From contig JANTUC010000012.1 of the NCBI GenBank assembly GCA_026873275.1, positions 82,001-146,000 of the forward strand: 64,000 bases of DNA. Reading direction: 5' to 3'. Positions 32,603 through 44,638 of this stretch are shown one piece after another (the stretch's first letter is position 1; the number at the start of each line of letters is the position of its first letter). Source of the DNA: Pseudopithomyces maydicus (Eukaryota; Ascomycota; Dothideomycetes; Pleosporales; Didymosphaeriaceae). A program made the position numbers and the translations under genes. Under the pieces are notes generated by a model, which was not told the origin of the DNA, made no database searches, and saw only the letters and a list, made by a program, of their open reading frames with translations.

Positions 32603-34261
32603 AGAGGTGCAGTGAGGTTATGATGGAGAACGGAGGAGCGAAGAGTGTGTTCAATACTTGTACAGTGACAACTATTTTGCTCAACAGACGAGTCTTTAAG
32701 ATTTCCTTTGACGTATAAATTCTTTTGCGATCCCATTTGAGTGTGGTTATGTGCTGTTCACAATATGTACTGCCAATGCTATGCTGGTTGATAAAGTGTC
32801 ATATACCTCCTCTTTGGCTGCCATTGCAACTAGCTGTATGTCATCCCTTTAAATGTAGTTTACGTTTCCACCCACCCTGGTGGTAAATGTGTATGCATAT
32901 GCTTACCAAGCGGAACAGCCTGAGCAATTGACCTGTTCCATTACACCGTGTCCAGGGGTACAGTGAACCAAGTACACCGAACGACTCGGTAAGATCTCAT
33001 CGGAAATTTCAACTGCGTACCTTACCCAACAGTATTCTCTTGGTTCAGAATAACAAGTCGATTCAGCTTGTATATACCCAGGTACGCGTTCAGCCACGAC
33101 TAGGTATAGTCTAACACCGAGCGCGAATCTATACTATGACGAAGCCACGCTATGAAAGGCTTAGTGGTCCGTCTTCTTGATCCGTTATGCATGGACGCGG
33201 CCCGCATATGCATGTGGTGCTATGCATTGAGCGTGGCGTTTTGGATTGGAAGCGATTTCAAAAACGATTGGCGCTGATGGGCGCGTTGCCAAACAGAGAT
33301 CTGCTTGTTGTGTCTTCGTTTCCGATATCATCGTACGTATGTACAGTAAATAGGAAAGTTTGACTTTGCAGGGCTTCGATCTTTATAGTTCTCGGTAAGG
33401 GGGTGGCGGTCTCTGGTTCCAACGCGTGGTCATCGCTAGCCATGGTATCGGAGAAGTAGCCGCTTTCTCCTACCGCCCAACATGCATGCACACAACATCT
33501 AGCGCTTGTCTATCATCATCATTATCATATTTATCTTGGTATATTGCGAGCTGTATGATGATATTTGCGCTATGATTCGTGTTGTGATATATCAATCCTG
33601 ACCATGCAAACAGTCGGCGACTTGAAGGTAGGTTTCTGTCTTCGTTGCAAGCTATGTATGCATCATATATTTACTTTTTCATATTCCTGGCAAGCATGAT
33701 CAGCATACCCCACAAGCCGTGGTGCTAAGTCTGCAGTACACCGGCGATCTCGCTTGCGATACGCCCACTATCCAGCCTCAAGCGGTGTTCAGGTCGCGCA
33801 GTGGTGGGGAAAACGCCGAATATGCTCTCGATCACGCAGCTAGAAAACGCCATGTCTATTGGACATTCCATTCACAGACAAGCGTCACCCATACTTTACG
33901 GTGATTGCCCGGAATCTGCGAAACCGTACAGGAAGCCATGAACCGCTAAACAGCTGAATATGCATCAAACGCGGTGTGTGATGGCGATCTGTCGTATCTA
34001 ATGCAATATGGCACTGCGATCATAATCCATAACGATGGTTCGTCACTTCATTGGAGCCGCCTCGATAGACCGAATAGCTCACAGATAGCACCTACTGGGC
34101 TCTCAGCCTTCTCACTCCTACCTTGCGGCAGCATGTTCTAGCGAACCCTTCGGTGCACTTTCCAGCCATAGGTGCAGCACCCATTGCAGGTAGATCCAGT
34201 ACGCAAATCAGCGACTCAAAACCCGGCCTCTTCCGCTGCCGTCAACACCCAGTGCTGGGAA
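32603..34261. other. intergenic, upstream of the DUF2235 gene
   Basis: About 1.66 kb of AT-richer sequence with only short frames. Short ATCATCATTATCAT-type runs occur near 33510. No gene, repeat family or RNA is recognised. Confidence 0.4.
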
Positions 34262-37048
34262 ATGGCGCCTGCATCCGATCATCGACCAGTTGGCTTGGAC
34301 GAACAGCTCGATCACTATCGTCGAACAATGATGGAGCCTAGCACAGCTCAAATATCCAAAGTCAAGACCCGAAGAAAATTTATTCTATGCTTCGATGGAA
34401 CCGGCAACAAGTTCTCGGGGACTGACGCCGATTCTAACATTTTGAAGATATACAGGCTTTTGGATCGCAACGAAGATGACCAGTTCCATTATTATCAGCC
34501 TGGAATTGGTACCTACGTCGTAACAACCTCTAAGAAGGACGTGTCGCACACGGGACGAATCGAGAGGATCAAGAGTTGGTACACCAAAGCAAAAGATAGC
34601 GCTATAGGTATGGATGCCTTTACAGGACAAAGATTCGGTGGTGTTTCGTATAGGCACCGTCGACGCTCAAATGCATGGCGTTCCCGGATCCATGCCCAAT
34701 TCAACAGTTCCCAAAACCTCGAGAGCTGACACTTGAGCTAGGAACTTCCTTCGCTGAGCACGTTATGGGAGGCTACAAGGTAAGTACGAAGACTTCTATT
34801 TTCTGATATCTTAAACTAACAATTTCATCGTTTCTTATGCGTTACTACAACCCTGGCGATGACATCTTTTTCTTTGGCTTCTCTAGAGGTGCCTACACTG
34901 CTCGATTTCTAGCTGAAATGCTCGATCATGTTGGATTGCTGTCGGCCGGTAACGAAGAAATGTGCCACTTCGCTTGGAAAACCTTCCAAAGATGGCAATG
35001 TCGCCAAGAGAGAAATGAGAAGGAGAGGCAACAAAAACGTAACTTGCTTGAATTCATGTGCGCTTTCAGAGAGACTTTCAGTCGTCCTGTTAAACCTGTT
35101 TGTCACCCCGCATACCAAAAATTGGTCTCTAATTACTTACTTATTGTAAAAGATTCGCTTTTTGGGCTTGTTCGATACTGTAAACAGTGTCCCTAGCTTT
35201 GAGAACGCATGGATGCAGCGCAGTAAATTTCCTTACACTGCGAGAAGCTCAGCAAGAGTGATCCGACATGCTGTTTCAATCGATGAACGGCGAGCCAAGT
35301 TTCGACAGGACCTGATATCACAGGATAGGCCAAACAAGTTCGATCGTTATAAGCGCCGCCGCCGACGCAAGCATGCTCTTACGGGCCACACAATTGACGG
35401 GCTTGATGGCAGGGACGAAGGAAGTCTGTCCGCCGATGAGCCACCTCGGGGTCGGTCTACATCGAAGCCTAAAGAACGTCGTGAAACGTTGGCAGTGCCG
35501 GCGGGACGTAAACGTGACACCTCCCAAACCTCTGACAGGAGTGTGAGTCCAGCATATACAGGCGGAGCCACTTCAGTCGCAACTTCAATATCTAATCTCT
35601 CATTGGATGTCGTACAAAATTACCAATACTCTGATTCCGACGACGAGGGCGAGCAAGATATACGAGAAGTCTGGTTCGCTGGCTGTCATGCTGTACGTGA
35701 CTCGGGGTTTTCACGACCCAATGCTAGATGGGGACATTCATGTACTAATAAAGAATAGGACATCGGTGGAGGCTGGCCTCTTCATCCAGGCGAGGACGCT
35801 GCGTTGAGTCACGTTCCTCTGGTTTGGATGGTCCGGGAAGCCCAGCGAGCGGGTTTACAGTTTGACGAGACAAAATTACAGGCTCTCAATTGCGGTCATC
35901 CAGAGATGTTATTTCCAGAAGCGAGCAAACTATGTCAAGAAACGCCGGCCCAAATCCCGACAATTGAAATCGACCCTGCTTCTCCGAGCCCTGGTATCGA
36001 TGAGCGCGACGTATCCCCGTTCGCACAACCTGTGGATGACAACGATGCTGCTTCTGAAAAGCATGACCGCCGCTCCTCCTCTTCTACGCGCCCTCAATAT
36101 TATACCAAGTTTCACCAGTACGTAATGCTTCTACTAATTTCTCAAGCCCAATGTTCTCTAGCCCTAAGATATTGAGACCATGGGACTTTAACATTTCGAT
36201 GACCAAGTCTTCAATGATCTAGTTGGTCTATGCTAATTCATCCAGACACCTGCACTCGGCCGTTACTGGTGGCCGGATTCATGTGAGTGGTTGTACATAT
36301 CCGATCTAATAGTTTGGGCTGATTTGCAATCAGGATGTCCTCCAATTTAGGAACGGTGCGACACGTCTAGGCACCATGTCTTGGAATGTTATGGAATATC
36401 TTCCTTTTCGTCGTATGGACCTGCAGGAAGACGGAAGTTGGAAAGCTATCATCTGGCCTCTTCCGAAAGGCGAAGTGCGGGACATACCTAACAATGCGTT
36501 GATTCATGGCAGCGTCATCAAAAGAATGGAAGCGGACAGGTAAGCATCATCCATATTGCATGCCTTGCTCTGGGGTGACGAAAGTCGCTTCCCAGGGTCC
36601 AGATGTTGTTCATAAGGTGGCCACACAAATGCATGCCCACCATCAGTACTAACAAAGAATAGCTCGTACCGCCCTGGCAATCTCATTGTAGGGGGTGGTG
36701 GTAGAGGCGTACGAAGGGCGCCCCCAGAGATGGGCATAGGGCAATGGGCCGCTGTGCAGGAGGAAGGCGATGTTGTTGGCGAGCTATTCGTACGCAAAGA
36801 GAAGCCAGTCCGCAATAAGTCAGAGGACCATGCGAGGCCAATGCCCATTGCACCTAATGGGCCTCAAGGTATGTTCATGGGCCATTAGACTCTGAATGTG
36901 GAGGTTGGTATAGGAGTGACTGGATGAGGTACCAGGCAGTGAGCGTTCCTTGTTCAGTGCAGGGTCTTCGGACAGTACCAAGTCTGGCAGCATCATTCTG
37001 ACTGAAGAAGAGCCGTCGGATGAATTTACGGAAAGGAGTCAAGAATGA
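34262..37048 (+). CDS. DUF2235 alpha/beta-hydrolase with one damaged splice acceptor
   Basis: This family (DUF2235) is related to the bacterial Tle1 phospholipases; the fungal members are uncharacterised. Inferred exons: 34262-34607, 34742-34779, 34831-35097, 35153-35692, 35759-36117, 36246-36282, 36334-36539, 36663-36868 and 36936-37048 (703 aa). FDGTGN at residues 44-49 and the nucleophile elbow GFSRG at about 145-149 are present, followed by GLFDTVNSV and WFAGCHA/DIGGGWPL. Eight of nine exons join with proper GT-AG borders in frame. The second intron has a good donor (GTAAGT) and a CTAAC branch site, but ends in CG instead of AG before FLMRYY. Either splicing there fails and the copy is disabled, or one base is a sequencing error. 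Confidence 0.8.
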
Positions 37049-37396
37049 AGAAACCTTCGTGTGTTATATTAGGTGCGTTTGATACAAAATGGTTGGTCAG
37101 ACAGATCGGTATTCGTGCCTGATGGCTACAATAATATAAAGGCCAGGCCGTCTGAAATCAACACAACGTTGTAATTTCGTTGTCGTCAATCATGTTTTCA
37201 TCAGAACTCTTTACTTCTTAATTACACTGCCTATTTGCATATATTTTTCTTATCCCACAATATGCACGAAGGATCGTCGCGGATCACATTGCTTCGATGC
37301 GTAGTATTTATGCGGTTTTTCCACGTTTGTTGGATATTTTTGCTTTCTTTTTGCTTTCTCAGCTTCGCATTACTGCTAACCTTTATAGAATACTAT
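37049..37396. other. convergent intergenic region
   Basis: AT-rich 3' region between the DUF2235 gene (+) and gamma-glutamyltranspeptidase (-). Nothing is recognised. Confidence 0.4.
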
Positions 37397-39196
37397 TTAT
37401 GCTACTTCACCACCAGAGTTCTTCTGCCTCGGCTCGCCCGCAGCCTCGAACACGCCGCTCTTCAATCTCCTCAACCCCTGCGCCGTACTCTGCCCAGGAG
37501 CGACCCACGTTACGTTCGCGCCCAACTCCTTTAAGAACGCCGTCGTTTCGTTGTTGAATGCATACTCAAAACTGACCTGGGCCGGCACAAGCTGATCGTG
37601 AATTCGTGGCTGCGCGAGCGCCTCGGCGGTCGTCATCCCCCCGTCCAAAATATGTAGCAGATTCTGGATTGTGGCGGTGATGATACGGGATCCCCCGCAG
37701 CACCGATTGCAACATACAGTGCGTTTGCGAGGGAAGTAGCATTGAGATGCTCGACGATGACGGGCGCGATGGAGGACAGAGGACGTTTGCCGGGACGGAC
37801 AAAGTTGGCGGGGAGGGGATGTAGCCAAATGCGTTGGTCACGTTGGGGATACTGAAATCGTTCATTTCGTTATTCATCATCACACCTGTTTCGGGGACCA
37901 CAAGTTTGGCGCCGAAAAGCGTGTTGATGGTGGTGGTCAGGCTGATGGAGAGGCCAGTGTGGTCAGCTGTCACAATGTGCGAGGTCCCTGGTGTTTCAAG
38001 CGATTCAAGGCCCTTCGGGTCGTAGTAGGATGTGTTGAATGTGCGTGTGTCGTTGATTTTGGAGCGGATTTCTGCGGCGGTGGCGGCTGAGATCATGCCC
38101 TCTTGATACTCATCGATACCTTCAAGGTATAAAGGGTCGCCCAACTCGGCCCTCATACCGTAAGCGAACTTCATAGCTTCGTCTAGACGATGCGTAGTTA
38201 AATTGATATTAGACGGATCGCCGATGCCAGAGTAGCCTTCGAGAATCTTAAGAACGGCCAAAGCTACTTCTCCACCAGATGGTGCGCTGCATGCGGTAAG
38301 TTTGAAGTCACGGTACGTTATTGTCGATGGCTTGCGGATGGCAACGGTATAATTTTTGAGGTCTTCCATGGTCATGGTGCCATTCCGAGCTTGCAGTGCT
38401 CGGATAGTTGCCTCGGCGATTGGACCTTCGTAAAAGGCATCCGGTCCTTCGTATGCGATTGTTTCCAATGTATTCGCATACCTCTTTCTCGTGATAGTAT
38501 CGTTCAACTTGACCAACCGCCCACGAGGTGCGAAATCGAGCGCAAACTCCAGGTCGTTGACCAAAAAATTTGACGTCGCATTCTGGCCGGACGGGATTGC
38601 CGAATTGATGTATTTGACAAGATCCTCATTCACCGTCCAGCCTTCGCGAGCGACCTTGACAGCAGGGAGCAGAACGGTGGACCATGGCAATACGCCATAT
38701 TTGTCGTGGAGGTGTTGAAGCCCCCGCAATTCGCCCGGAACACCTGAGGCTAGACCACCCGTCAGACTTGCCGCTTCGTTGTTCTTGTACATGTTTTCGA
38801 AGGCAGCGGCGGGAGCAGTCTCTCGGAAATCAATGAACTCGTATGTGCCATTTGGAGCGCGCACGATCATGAAACCACCGCCACCAATGCCTGAAGACGC
38901 ATCAGTACCATGTCAGGCGCAATCGGGCTCGAATGCCGTGCACACGTACCGGAATGATACATCCCAATTACCCCAACACATGCGACCGTTCCAACAAGTG
39001 CATCTGCGGCATTGCCACCCTGTTTCAGCAAGTCGGTCCCAATGCGACTGCAGATGTCGCTCTCAGACGCGACAGCGCCAATGTGCCCCGGCGCCAGTGC
39101 CGGCGGAGTAGCATACTGCGGAGCCGCAACTGGACTGCCAAAGACAGTCTGCAGGGTCAAAAGTCCAGCGAGGGCCTGATACGGACTGGGCACCAT
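37397..39196 (-). CDS. gamma-glutamyltranspeptidase with two single-base frameshifts
   Basis: GGT is a secreted or vacuolar enzyme cleaving the gamma-glutamyl bond of glutathione; the precursor cuts itself at a Thr. Exons are 39196-38950 and 38890-37397. A signal-peptide-like start (MVPSPYQALAGLLTLQTVFGSPVAA) is followed by the large subunit, the self-cleavage region GTSHIVTADHTG (Thr as nucleophile) and the small subunit. Two frame breaks occur: at the G4 run 37811-37814 (reads YIPSP then should continue ANFVRPGKRPLSSI) and at the C5 run 37692-37696 (AIGAAGG/SRIITATIQNLL). Each is fixed by one extra base in the run, and the protein sequence continues intact on either side. Sequencing error is more likely than decay, but a recent pseudogene is possible. 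Confidence 0.88.
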
Positions 39197-39911
39197 GGTG
39201 GTGAGAGGAAAGGCTTGGGGTGGAAGCAAGGATAGCAGGCGATGTATAAAAGCATCCATGATGCATCATCGCGCAAGGCCATGTACCCCTGCAGCGGCTG
39301 AGCCACGGCGATAGATAAACAGCGGCACACAGGTCACTTGGATTACACAACGGCGCTTTGGAAAGACTGGAAGCTATGGCCAATGGCGAGGGCGAGCACG
39401 AAATTCGGGGGCTGGATGGTGCGGGGGGGATGGATCCCAGATGCAGTCACGCCGATAACGGGGTCAATGTTGCTCACGGCAGAGAACTTGCATGGATGAA
39501 ATTGGTTGAGCATGGACTGCCCCCAACATGACGAACTCTACATAGGATAGCAGGTTATTGCATCATCACAACGCGGTGAAGAGCATGCTGATACGGGAAA
39601 CAGCCCCAATCCTACCTTCCTTTTCCGGTTTGGCTCGTAGAGCATCTCTCGGACATCGGCCATGGCCTCTCGATCGCCGGTACTCCAACTAGTTGGCTGC
39701 ATTCTTGCTCAGGAAACCACTATAGACACACAATGCGAGTCAGCCATCGCATCAAGGAAACAAGAGTTGGCTGTTTACATTAATTGTCTACTGTGCAGAC
39801 CAAGAGAATAATTAACGACACTGAAGTTGGCAAAGCAAAACACAGCACGCGCGCCGACGTCAAGGAGCGACCGTCACAATCCTAAGCTTGCTTAAGCAAA
39901 TGCACTGAGGG
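39197..39911. other. intergenic between GGT and PRP39
   Basis: This is the upstream region of GGT and the 3' region of PRP39. Only short frames are present. Nothing is recognised. Confidence 0.4.
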
Positions 39912-42030
39912 CTATGAGACCGCTGCCGCTGCCGCCTGTGCTGCTGCCACATTCTTGTTTTTGTTCTTGCGCTTCTTTGTTGAAGGCTTCGAGTGAGGCA
40001 GTTGGATGTTTTTGGATGATACATACCCGTTGACCTCTCGGTCGAGCTTCATGAACTCGTCGGCAGCATCTTTGCCTCCATGATCCATCAAATACTCCAT
40101 GTAATGGTGCGACAGAGCCTTGGAAGCCTCCTCGGAAAAGCGGCCTCGGGTGCGGATCGTGTCGTGGATCTCCTTGACACGCTTGTGGGCCTCTTCCTCG
40201 TCGTCGGATGGCTGAGCGATTTCGAAATCCATATACCTCAGCCAGAATTCTTTGGACTCCAGGAACTTCTCCGATTTCTCCTTGAACAGCTGACGAGCCT
40301 CATCAGGAGCGCGCTTGAACTGCCACAGGATGCGTGCTTGCTCTGCGGCCAACACCCCGCCTACATGGGCATTGCGCTGGCCAATGTACTTCTCTAGTGT
40401 ACCCACTGCAGCATCGGCACCTTCGTGGCGACGATCTACGCCAGCAAGCGATATGATGGTCTCCACGTGATCTGGGTTCTGGTCGAGGATAGACTCGTGG
40501 ATGTCGTGTGCTAGAGAGGTTCGGCCCAGTTTTTCCTCGAGACGGGCCCAGTTCAGGCGGACCGTCGGTTGTGAAATTGGTACAAATATACAGCTAGCCC
40601 GCATGTAGATCTGGCGACAGTCCTCCTCTTTGCCCTCCTGCGAGAACATCCAGCGTGCATAGCGAAGCCAGAATTCTTCGTACAGTGCACAAGCCACCAG
40701 GCAGCGCTCGTATAGAAAGCAGGTGCGGTAAAAGTCTCCTTGAGCTTCCTCGAAATCGAGAAACTTGCGCCAATTCTCAATTTCGGTGTCTTTAAGATCT
40801 GTGACGTGGAAATAGCTCCGCTCGATTTTCTCCTCAAATGGCCAGCGAGCAGTGACATCTGCTTGGGTGCGGGAATAGACGTCCAAGTACCAGCTGTCAA
40901 CCTTGGCGCGGATCTGTCGGTCGAGCTCAAGCGTTGGACGCTCGAAGCCTTGGTTCTCGGCAGCTACAGCAGCTTGCAGTGTCTCCAGCACCTCTGGCTC
41001 CGAAACATCCTCGATCCGCATATTGCTGTTGATCAGGGCCCGGAATTTCTCAAAGTATCTAGCGAACTGATACATGGGGATTTGCGAGGCGCGACGGTAG
41101 AGTTGGGCGACCCTAACTGGCTCGTTGTTCCGGTCTTCGAACTCTATGTATTTATCCCAAAATGGGTGGCCTTGAAAGTCGAGACCGACAAAGTGGGCTC
41201 CGCGTTCGAACAGACTAGAAAGTTAGCAATGGTTAGTCAAGTGAACAGAATGGTCGGAAGGGAGGGAGGGAGCAGGGGTGAGCTTGCAGTAGAGAAACGC
41301 GACGTTTTGTGGACGGCCAAAACTTCCGGAGCAAATAACATGCTCATAATCGTGGTACGCAAGTGGGGAGGGGAGGGGGGCAATGGGCAGTGAAAAGGCG
41401 CAATGAATGGCGCAAAAGGCGGTATCTTGAACTAGGCAGCAGATGTTCGTCGTTGGCTGCAGGTGCTGTTGAGTTGCCGGTTCGAGGATAGAAGCTCGAC
41501 TTACTCTCGGATGATGTCGTTATCGTGGCTGGTGTCCATCTTGAAAGCGCAGTAATGGGCCCATAGATCGACGGAGCTGGGAATGCATGATACACCACGT
41601 TCGTACACCTGCGTTGCGGTCAGCGCGCGCGCCTCCAAAAGCTGTGTGGGCTGGGCGACTCGCCATCTCGGCCGTCTCAGTGCCACCGATGGCGAACTCG
41701 AGGTCGGCATATTTCTTCCAGTATCCGAAGAAGAGCGGATACTTGGCTAGGAAGCAGTTGAAGGTATTGCGAACCAGCTCGATGGTGGACGGACTCGAGT
41801 TTCGCGTCACGCCGCCCTCAAGCTCGGTTGCGCGCGTTACCAGTGCCTCCCATCGCTCAAACTCGTCTTCGTTCTCGACCTGTACAAAAGTCAGTGCGCG
41901 CGCTCGTGACACAAGAGCGGGCGGGAGTAGGAGTACGCACCACGGCGTCAAGCAGCTTCTTGATCTCAGCGGCTGCTTCGTCGCCAGAGTAGGACACCTG
42001 CGCAATGCTGCCACGCCCGTTGAAGAACAT
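39912..42030 (-). CDS. PRP39: pre-mRNA splicing factor Prp39 (U1 snRNP)
   Basis: Prp39 is a HAT-repeat protein of the U1 snRNP that helps define 5' splice sites. Exons are 42030-41941, 41879-41664, 41608-41505 and 41214-39912; the product is 570 aa. HAT repeats show the usual W..Y...E pattern: FGYWKKYADLEFAIGG, VDLWAHYCAFKMD, HPFWDKYIEFEDRNNEP, IENWRKFLDFEEAQGD, EFWLRYARWMFSQEG, KEFWLRYMDFEIAQPSDDE. The C-terminus is a basic tail (STKKRKNKNKN) and a poly-Ala end. Intron 2 requires a GC donor (GCGAGT) to join TAEM to VYERGVSCIP. Intron 3 is unusually long (290 nt). It is curious that a U1 snRNP component itself uses a GC donor. Confidence 0.93.
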
Positions 42031-42331
42031 GGCGACTTATGTGATGTGTCGGATGATGGCCGGAAACGGCAGTCGAGCAGCGAGGACGGATGTGCAGTGG
42101 AGGCAGTCAACCGTGGTGGAGTTTACCTGACGGGGTTGGGTAGCTCAAAGGACAAGAGCCGCGCTAATGGTTCGCGCGTAGACACCTAGGGCGCGACGCT
42201 AGTGAGGCGCCAAGAGCACGTGATCGCCTGCAGCCCGCGGGCCTGGAGCTATGGAGCTATGGAGCATGGGAGCTGATGAAGTGTTTTTGGTAAACATGTG
42301 TGTTTGAGATGCACAGTAACGCCACAGCAAT

Positions 42332-42366
<35 letters not shown>

Positions 42367-42610
42367 GACTGGGGCTGGGGCTGGGGCTCGCACGACCCAA
42401 TAGAGGCTCCGGTCCAGCAGTGCACGTAACAGGTTCCATTTCTTCGTAATCAGCCTCAGCAACTCGAGGCCGTCGGTGCCGCCATACTCGGCGTGTCCCC
42501 CAATCATCACTATGTACTCTAGGTATCATCAAAGCCAGCACGAAAGCCGCCGAAGCAAACGCGCGCATCCCACCAAAGCAACATGTCCCAAAACTCCACG
42601 CGTCCACCTT
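42031..42610. other. intergenic with hexanucleotide repeats
   Basis: Upstream region of PRP39 and 3' region of the polyQ-protein gene. It contains the CAACAG run at 42324-42366 and three GGGGCT units at 42370-42387. No gene is recognised. Confidence 0.5.
42324..42387. repeat. (CAACAG)n followed by (GGGGCT)3
   Basis: About seven tandem CAGCAA/CAACAG units, with one variant, run to 42366 and are followed directly by three GGGGCT units. The same triplet bias recurs inside the neighbouring polyQ gene, but this copy lies outside its frame. Confidence 0.85.
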
Positions 42611-43914
42611 CTATGTAGTACCTTCTTCACCCAGATACTTTGCCGTCTCGCTGCCTGCAAACGAGAACGGACTCTTGCCCATTTCGGGGCTTCGTGGACT
42701 GATGGGCAGTGCAAACAGCCCGTCATCGTGGTCGTCCTCCGGCAACGGTGCGCCGCGAGATTGGAACGAAGGCACCTCGGGTGCGGCGAAGGCATTTAGC
42801 GATGCCATGCCAGCGTGTTGCTGCTGTTGCTGCTGGGTCACGGTGGCGGGGGGCTCGATGCGCGCTGCGATCTTTCGCGGGGGCGGCGGCTGCTGTTCCT
42901 GTGGCTGCTGTCGCTGCGGGTGTTGCTCCAGCTGTTGCTGTTGCTGCTGAGGTGGCTGTGGGGGTTTTGCAGCGAGCGATGCAGGGTTGTTACCTTTGAA
43001 GGCCGCAAAGGACGACACGGCCACATCTGAAGATTCTGGTGACAGCGGATTGGCAAAGCTGACCTCACCAGGCTCCGTCTTCGCCGTGAGATCCTTCTCA
43101 CTCGTTCCTAGCTTGAGCCCTCGAAGTTTCTCCATCAGGCGACCGCCGCCAGGCGACCGAGGGCTCGCAGGTCCCAGCGGTGCAACCGTAGGTTCTGCAA
43201 GCTGGATGCTGAGGCCTGCAGGTTTTGCGTTGACGCCGAACGTCTGCTCGATCCACTCCTTCTCCTGTACGGCCATGAGAAAGCCGATGCCCTCAACATT
43301 GCTCTGTGACTCAGCCTCGATCTCCTTTTGCAGTACTTGCAGTCGCTTCTTTGCCCAGATGGTGTGTAGGATGCCCTTCCGCCCCGTCGCACGCGCCGAC
43401 GCACCCAACTCAGGTGGGAAGATGGCAGGTAGCGGGTTGGTGTGCCAGATGACCTGCTTCTTGTCCGTGTCATGCGGACGATGTGTCAACGTCAGGCTTG
43501 AGGGCACGGCAACACCCGGTGCGAGCATGAAATAGATGCGGTTCACGTCGTTGGTGGGCTGGTCCTCGGCCGGCAGCACCGTCGTCTTGCCCTTACCCTC
43601 CCACGAGATGTGCCACTCCCCGCGTATGCCTCTCGTTGTGTCGTCATCCTCCCATTCAACCATCAAGATCTTGGTGCCTTCCCGGCCATGGCCTGCCTCG
43701 AACTCGAAGCGGGCGAGGGCGTTGGTGCTGGATATGCTGGGCGACTCGACCTCGTCCGTCAGCGCGCCGGGGCGCTTGGATGTGTCCACTGCGGGGAACG
43801 GAGGGAACGCGGCCGGAGTCGACATGTGTGCGGCGAGAACGGGGTGTTCGGCGGGGGACGCGTTACTGACGGGCGATGTTGTATCCACGGTGGGGGCCGG
43901 ATACAATATGTACT
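42611..43914 (-). CDS. hypothetical polyglutamine/proline-rich protein, 5' exon unresolved
   Basis: The main exon encodes about 434 residues. The first 220 form a folded-looking part (ARFEFEAGHGREGTKILMVEWEDDD, GEWHISWEGKGKTTVLPAED, IYFMLAPGVAVPSSLTLTHRP, then ILHTIWAKKRLQVLQKEIEAESQSN), which resembles the uncharacterised conserved fungal proteins annotated only as hypothetical. The second half is disordered, with Gln runs (Q6-Q7) and PQQQ/PPPP stretches. The frame opens at an AG acceptor (43915/43914) and reads EYILYPAPTVD across a likely junction; the codon at 43906 is TTG, so an upstream exon with the ATG is needed but was not resolved. The first in-frame ATG is at 43825. No function is assigned. 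Confidence 0.75.
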
Positions 43915-44638
43915 CTTGAACGTGCTACGTTGTATCAGGACGGGAGATTGCCTCTGCAGCCGTATCCGCCGCTGGACAATGCGAGATGGTCAGGTGACTC
44001 ACCGAGCTGCACTTCCTGTGTTTCTCACGCCGTCCGAACCTGTGTCGCACGCACAACCGTGAAGTTCTTCCCGTCCATGGGTGCAGCCCAGCTTCCAAGT
44101 CGTCCCCATCGCCTGAGCTATAATTAGCACCGCACGCCACTTGCCGAGGGCATTGTGGCGACCAATCACATGGCACCAGACGCGTTTTCGCGCTGTATAG
44201 TATAGTACAGTCCAGCACAGTACTGCACTGTACTGCATGCTTCCATTCACTGCGACCTGCAGGGCCCCTACAGGACCCCTTCGAATATGATACACGATGA
44301 TATGCGCAAAAGCTGCACTAGCTCCCGCGTGCTCTCCCTTGCCCGTTTCCCAGCCCCGGCTGCCTACCTCCAACCAGCCGTAGTTATCAACCATAAAAAA
44401 GTCCGCCCCAACGCCGTAGATACATGCTGTCGCCCCAGAATGCCTCCGTCGTCATGTGATTCCATTTCATTTCCCCCATATCCCCGCCCAGTATAAAAAT
44501 TACAATGTGGGTATAAAGCGTGGTCAAGTTAATATATGCAAAGAAGAGGCGAAGCGCCGTCGTCAGACACTCGCGACAAGAAGAGAATGGGTGCGACATG
44601 ACAAGTTGCCGTGCTGTCCAGCAGCAGGGCTGAGACTC
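43915..44638. other. intergenic, probably holding the 5' exon of the polyQ gene
   Basis: A GTGAGT donor at about 43998 on the minus strand could join to the acceptor at 43915 in frame (VQLEYILYP), but an in-frame TGA lies upstream, so the start exon stays open. An ATG at 44078-44076 (minus) begins MDGKNFTVVRATQ. The remainder is the 3' region of the Zn2Cys6 gene. Confidence 0.4.
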
